Shown: in pieces, positions 5,386 through 8,046 of the stretch
Numbering within the stretch: position 1 is the stretch's first letter
Layout: each line of letters begins with the position of its first letter
Source: Legionella genomosp. 1
GTDB taxonomy: Bacteria; Pseudomonadota; Gammaproteobacteria; Legionellales; Legionellaceae
NCBI GenBank assembly: GCA_945889365.1
Contig: CAMDBQ010000057.1
Location: forward strand, 1 to 8,046
Length of the DNA stretch: 8,046 bases
Reading direction: 5' to 3'
Translations under genes and position numbers: made by a program
Notes under the pieces: generated by a model
What the model was told of the DNA's origin: nothing
Databases searched by the model: none
Seen by the model: only the letters and a program-made list of their open reading frames with translations

Positions 5386-5480
5386 ATGTAGGGGATCGTA
5401 GTGCGCGCCCTCCCATCAGACCAAACGCATCGTGGTTGATGGAAGAAACAGGAAAGGGCGCGCGCCGCGTGCCCCTACAT
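5386..5480. repeat. long imperfect palindrome between lpxA and serS (REP-like)
   Basis: Three nested arm pairs fold the block into one long hairpin: ATGTAGGGG (5386-5394) with CCCCTACAT (5472-5480), GCGCGCCCT (5403-5411) with AGGGCGCGC (5455-5463), and CCATCA (5413-5418) with TGATGG (5437-5442). Near the tip, ACC/GGT and ACG/CGT add further pairs. The GTAGGGGC / GCCCCTAC edge resembles short palindromic repeats found between genes in many bacteria, as I recall. No T-run flanks it. It fills most of the 141-bp gap and could stabilise or separate the lpxA and serS messages. Confidence 0.75.
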
Positions 5481-5496
5481 TCAATGAGGATACTTT

Positions 5497-6267
5497 TTAA
5501 CGAACGATCCCGCGCGTCGACTGCATCAAGGCTTCAATCATCGGTAACATTTCCGGACAATCGTCTTTCATTGTATCCAGCTCGGTCAGTGCTTGTTGCA
5601 CGGTTAATCCCTTGCGGAAAATGACTTTATAAGCACGACGCAAATGATCAATGGCAGAAGATGAAAAGCCACGGCGACGAAGCCCAACGGTATTAATGCC
5701 ACATGCCGACGTTGTATGACCGGCAATCATGACGTAAGGCAGCACGTCTTTAGTAACATACGTTGCTCGCGCAATAAACGCGTAAGCGCCTACCTGGCAG
5801 AATTGATGGACAGCAGCATAAGCACCTATGATGGCGTAATCATGAAGTATGACATGACCAGACAGGGCTGAATAATTAACCATTATGATCTGGTTGCCAA
5901 CCATGCAATCATGACCGATATGAGAATAAGCCATCAAAAAATTATGATCGCCCAATCGAGTCAGTCCGCCTCCTTTGACCGTGCCACGGCTAATCATACA
6001 AAATTCTCGAATAATGTTATGGTCGCCGATTTCCAGGCGTGTTGCTTCGCCTTGATAGGTCACGTCTTGGGGCTCATCACCAACAGATGCAAATTGAAAA
6101 ATCTTATTGTGCTTACCAATTACTGTTGGCCCTTGAATAACCACATGTGGACCAATCCACGTTCCTTCACCGATTTCTACTTCGGCACCAATAATGGTTC
6201 CGGGACCTACTGTTACCCCCGGAGCCAGCTTAGCTGAAGGATGAATTATTGCATGTTCACTTATCAC
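5497..6267 (-). CDS. lpxA: UDP-N-acetylglucosamine acyltransferase
   Basis: LpxA transfers a 3-hydroxyacyl chain from ACP to the 3-OH of UDP-GlcNAc, the first step of lipid A synthesis, in the cytoplasm as a trimer. From the GTG at 6267 it is 256 aa (E. coli 262). Hexapeptide repeats of the left-handed beta-helix fill about residues 1-180. SHIGHDC (115-121) holds His119, equivalent to catalytic His125 of E. coli, and HQFC has His154. The C-terminal helical part ends STRGIVR, as in the family. I chose GTG 6267 over an in-frame GTG at 6291 because homologues begin here (ISEHAIIHP) and AAGGAA lies upstream at about 11 nt. It overlaps fabZ by 11 bp. Arg167 occupies the place of the acyl-chain ruler residue (Gly173 in E. 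coli), which is unusual. lpxB does not follow. Confidence 0.95.
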   Translation of the reverse strand: MISEHAIIHPSAKLAPGVTVGPGTIIGAEVEIGEGTWIGPHVVIQGPTVIGKHNKIFQFASVGDEPQDVTYQGEATRLEIGDHNIIREFCMISRGTVKGGGLTRLGDHNFLMAYSHIGHDCMVGNQIIMVNYSALSGHVILHDYAIIGAYAAVHQFCQVGAYAFIARATYVTKDVLPYVMIAGHTTSACGINTVGLRRRGFSSSAIDHLRRAYKVIFRKGLTVQQALTELDTMKDDCPEMLPMIEALMQSTRGIVR

Positions 6268-6718
6268 TTTTTTTAATTTCCTTCGCGGCACTCATTAAAT
6301 CTGCAGAGCAGGCAAGTTCTTCACCAACAAAAACTTCACCATGCATACGCCAAAAATCACGTTTTTGCCCAATTAATTTAACGTTTAAACGTAATTGGTC
6401 ACCAGGGGTAACCACGCGTTTGAATTTAGCATTATCAATTCCTGCGAAAAAATATAAAAATTCATACCCTTCTTTGGGTGTTCGCGAGAGATTAGATAAA
6501 ATTGCGCTCGCTTGCGCCATGGACTCCAGCATTAATACGCCAGGCATGATGGGATTACCAGGAAAATGACCAGTAAAAAACGGCTCGTTTATCGTCACAT
6601 TTTTCGTGGCAATGATGTAATCAAATACGCTATATTCCAAAACCCTATCAACCAGGATGAAGGGATAACGATGCGGTAATAAATCAAGAATTTTATTAAT
6701 ATCGACAAATCCACTCAT
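6257..6718 (-). CDS. fabZ: 3-hydroxyacyl-[ACP] dehydratase FabZ
   Basis: A 153-aa hotdog-fold dehydratase that removes water from 3-hydroxyacyl-ACP in fatty acid elongation, drawing on the same ACP pool that feeds LpxA. Diagnostic features are ILDLLPHRYPFILVDRV (10-26), the catalytic His51 in GHFPGNPIMPGV and Glu65 in LMLESMAQA, then YFFAGIDNAKFKRVVTPGDQL (about 88-108). Length matches the family (E. coli 151 aa). The ATG at 6718 has only a weak ribosome-binding site (GTGAGAAA about 9-16 nt upstream). Its 3' end overlaps the lpxA start, suggesting coupled translation. Upstream, the usual neighbour lpxD is missing; instead there is a GC-rich hairpin and then skp. Confidence 0.96.
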   Translation of the reverse strand: MSGFVDINKILDLLPHRYPFILVDRVLEYSVFDYIIATKNVTINEPFFTGHFPGNPIMPGVLMLESMAQASAILSNLSRTPKEGYEFLYFFAGIDNAKFKRVVTPGDQLRLNVKLIGQKRDFWRMHGEVFVGEELACSADLMSAAKEIKKSDK

Positions 6719-6753
6719 GGGAAATTTCTCACTTAATTCTTTAGAAACGGTTA

Positions 6754-6788
6754 ATCCAAGCCGCGACCATATCGTCGCGGCTTTGGAT
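6754..6788 (-). other. GC-rich stem-loop in the skp-fabZ junction
   Basis: ATCCAAGCCGCGAC (6754-6767) pairs with GTCGCGGCTTTGGAT (6774-6788) through 14 bp with a single bulged T and a 6-nt loop (CATATC). It lies 14 nt after the skp stop in the direction of transcription. No T-run follows on the minus strand, so it is at best an atypical or partial terminator, or a site that reduces transcription into fabZ-lpxA. It stands exactly where lpxD is found in relatives. Confidence 0.7.
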
Positions 6789-6801
6789 GGCCCGAAAAGC
6801 C

Positions 6802-7299
6802 TTATTTGATTTCTTGCATAACCTTCGCAGTAACATCCAGTTTTTCTACACTAAAGGGTGCTGCATCTTTTTGGAAGACCAGGTCATATTTTTCACTTAC
6901 GGCTACTTTCGCAATGGCAGCACGGATTTTATTATAAAATTCTTCCATCGCTTCATTGTGAGCTGTACTCAGTTCTTGTTGATACTGTTGACCTTCACGT
7001 TCAAATTGTTGTTGTGTACCAACGATTTGTTTTTCCAGGTCTTTTCGCTGTGTTTGGCTCATTATTGCCGTGTCACGCTTGAACTTTTCCATATCTTTTT
7101 TCAAACCGTCTTCCATTGCGACTAATTTGTCGCGACGTGGCTTGAATTCTTTTTCCAGCTTTTCTTGAATGCCTTTCATCTGGGTTGATGTCTGCATGAT
7201 TTTCTGTAAATCAACCACGCCGATTTTTGTTCCATCTGCAAAAGCACTGCAACTTACTGCCAACATTAACGCTATTAAAACACCACCAAACTGCTTCAT
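6802..7299 (-). CDS. skp: Skp/OmpH periplasmic chaperone
   Basis: A 165-aa OmpH-family protein (E. coli Skp 161 aa), a trimeric periplasmic holdase that carries unfolded outer-membrane proteins to BamA. The signal peptide is MKQFGGVLIALMLAVSCSAFA with signal peptidase I cleavage expected after Ala21 (AFA-DG). Mature KIGVVDLQKIMQTS (about 25-38) is the family strand-helix start. A long charged, Gln-rich coiled-coil region (about 40-120) forms the tentacles, and the C-terminal YDLVFQKDAAPF returns to the beta body. Cys17 lies in the signal peptide, but its context lacks a good lipobox. The start ATG at 7299 has AGGAG 7 nt upstream. It follows bamA by 91 bp, the conserved order, and is itself followed by a hairpin rather than lpxD. 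Confidence 0.93.
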   Translation of the reverse strand: MKQFGGVLIALMLAVSCSAFADGTKIGVVDLQKIMQTSTQMKGIQEKLEKEFKPRRDKLVAMEDGLKKDMEKFKRDTAIMSQTQRKDLEKQIVGTQQQFEREGQQYQQELSTAHNEAMEEFYNKIRAAIAKVAVSEKYDLVFQKDAAPFSVEKLDVTAKVMQEIK

Positions 7300-7330
7300 G
7301 ATTCCACTCCTGATTCAAAGACCCAAACAT

Positions 7331-7359
7331 ATTTTAATTGGCTCCAAATGCTAGCACAA
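7331..7359 (-). promoter_or_regulatory. possible promoter upstream of skp
   Basis: On the minus strand TTGTGC (7359-7354, first three bases matching the -35) and TAAAAT (7336-7331, 5 of 6) are 17 bp apart, with a leader of about 25 nt to the skp ATG. This would allow skp to be transcribed separately from bamA. Modest support. Confidence 0.4.
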
Positions 7360-7390
7360 TTTATTAGCGGTTGCGATACACTTTACATAG

Positions 7391-8046
7391 TTAAAACCCT
7401 GATGACACAGAAAATGCAAACGGCTGCACTCTATCCAGCGGCCCGGCATTAAATGGTGTCGCCAAACTGAGTGCCAACGGTCCAAATGGTGAACGCCATT
7501 CAACCGATACACCCCCAGAATAGCGGACGCTCCCTTGGTTTGTTCCGCTTAATGCGATTGGCGTTCCCTGGATAAATACGTTACCCGCATCAGCGAACAC
7601 GCTCACCCGTAACGTCTCGCGACTTATCGGATAAGGTAGAACCACGCCGGCACTGCCATTGATCAGGAAGTTAGCACCAATAGCATTACCATTAACGTCT
7701 TTCGGTCCTAGAGAATAGGGGTCAAAACCACGCACCTGTCCAGGCTGCGCATTACCACCGGCAAAATAGTTCTCGTAAAACGGCAAACCTTGACTATTAA
7801 ACGTATTACCATAGCCCACATTACCCATTGCCGTGAATATAAAGCCATGAACCAATGGATAATATCCGCGTACCTGGTACGACGTCTTATAATAATTCAG
7901 TGATTCGGATGTTGCTGGCAATGCAAACAACACACCCGCCTGCTGATTGACCCCTGTCGTAGGGTAAGGCATTTGATCATAGCTATTACGACTCCAGCCG
8001 GATGTTAGACGGATCTGATTAAAATCGCGTCCATACAAATTCACAA
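7391..8046 (-). CDS. bamA: BamA, outer-membrane protein assembly factor, C-terminal barrel part, cut by the window edge
   Basis: About 218 C-terminal codons of the Omp85 protein BamA, the central barrel of the BAM complex. The conserved loop-6 motif VRGF is present (QVRGFDPYSLGP, roughly 115 residues before the end). So are the final barrel strands RYSGGVSVEWRSPFGPLALSLATPF and the C-terminal strand ending in Phe, the usual outer-membrane insertion signal. The reading frame is open through the window edge at 8046; the GTG near 8044 is internal, not a start. The POTRA domains and the first barrel strands lie outside. It is the first gene of the visible bamA-skp-fabZ-lpxA cluster in transcription order and works with BamE, encoded at 3019-3333. 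Confidence 0.93.
   Translation of the reverse strand, partial: VNLYGRDFNQIRLTSGWSRNSYDQMPYPTTGVNQQAGVLFALPATSESLNYYKTSYQVRGYYPLVHGFIFTAMGNVGYGNTFNSQGLPFYENYFAGGNAQPGQVRGFDPYSLGPKDVNGNAIGANFLINGSAGVVLPYPISRETLRVSVFADAGNVFIQGTPIALSGTNQGSVRYSGGVSVEWRSPFGPLALSLATPFNAGPLDRVQPFAFSVSSGF

Noticed and set aside
6268..6291. Upstream GTG start for lpxA adding 8 residues
   Set aside because: No ribosome-binding site in front of it; homologues start at the GTG at 6267, which follows AAGGAA.
7311..7345. sigmaE-type promoter for skp (GGAGCC ... GTCTTT on the minus strand)
   Set aside because: Only loose agreement with the sigmaE consensus and imperfect spacing; an ordinary sigma70-like element overlaps it.

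Overview
The window looks like chromosomal DNA of a gammaproteobacterium. Support comes from a FadH-type NADPH 2,4-dienoyl-CoA reductase, a RatA-RatB pair, BamE divergent from Fur (an arrangement I know from pseudomonads and xanthomonads), and a bamA-skp-fabZ-lpxA cluster for the outer membrane and lipid A. The moderate base composition, interrupted by short GC-rich palindromes between genes, would fit Legionellales/Coxiellaceae-like bacteria. That placement is a guess; the sequence does not prove it.

Layout. Positions 1-1230 (minus) hold the N-terminal 410 codons of FadH, which runs off the left edge. A 220-bp divergent spacer follows, with a palindromic dispersed-type repeat and a good sigma70 promoter. 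That promoter serves a plus-strand operon of three overlapping genes: an alpha/beta-hydrolase carboxylesterase (1452-2129, TTG start), ratA (2126-2560) and ratB (2547-2816). The gap from 2817 to 3018 is not empty. It holds a GC-rich stem-loop and a complete candidate small-RNA gene: TTGACA-16-TATACT promoter, a 9-bp hairpin, and a textbook intrinsic terminator ending at 3016. bamE (minus) and fur (plus) follow, divergent from a 72-bp shared promoter region.

The 252-bp convergent gap between fur and serS contains a 10-bp/10-bp inverted repeat and then a perfect 23-bp/23-bp inverted repeat that includes the serS stop codon. From serS to the right edge everything is on the minus strand and would be transcribed bamA, skp, fabZ, lpxA, serS. 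lpxD, which usually lies between skp and fabZ, is absent; a strong GC-rich stem-loop sits in that junction. lpxB does not follow lpxA. Instead there is a roughly 95-nt imperfect palindrome and then serS.

How the genes fit together. BamA (barrel assembly), BamE (Bam lipoprotein) and Skp (periplasmic chaperone) act in outer-membrane protein insertion. FabZ and LpxA share the 3-hydroxyacyl-ACP pool, which goes either to fatty acid elongation or to lipid A. Fur is the iron regulator. FadH (unsaturated fatty acid oxidation) and SerS are housekeeping. No mobile-element protein, CRISPR array, tRNA or rRNA was seen. The main undescribed candidate is the small RNA at about 2923-3016; the set of unrelated intergenic palindromes comes next.
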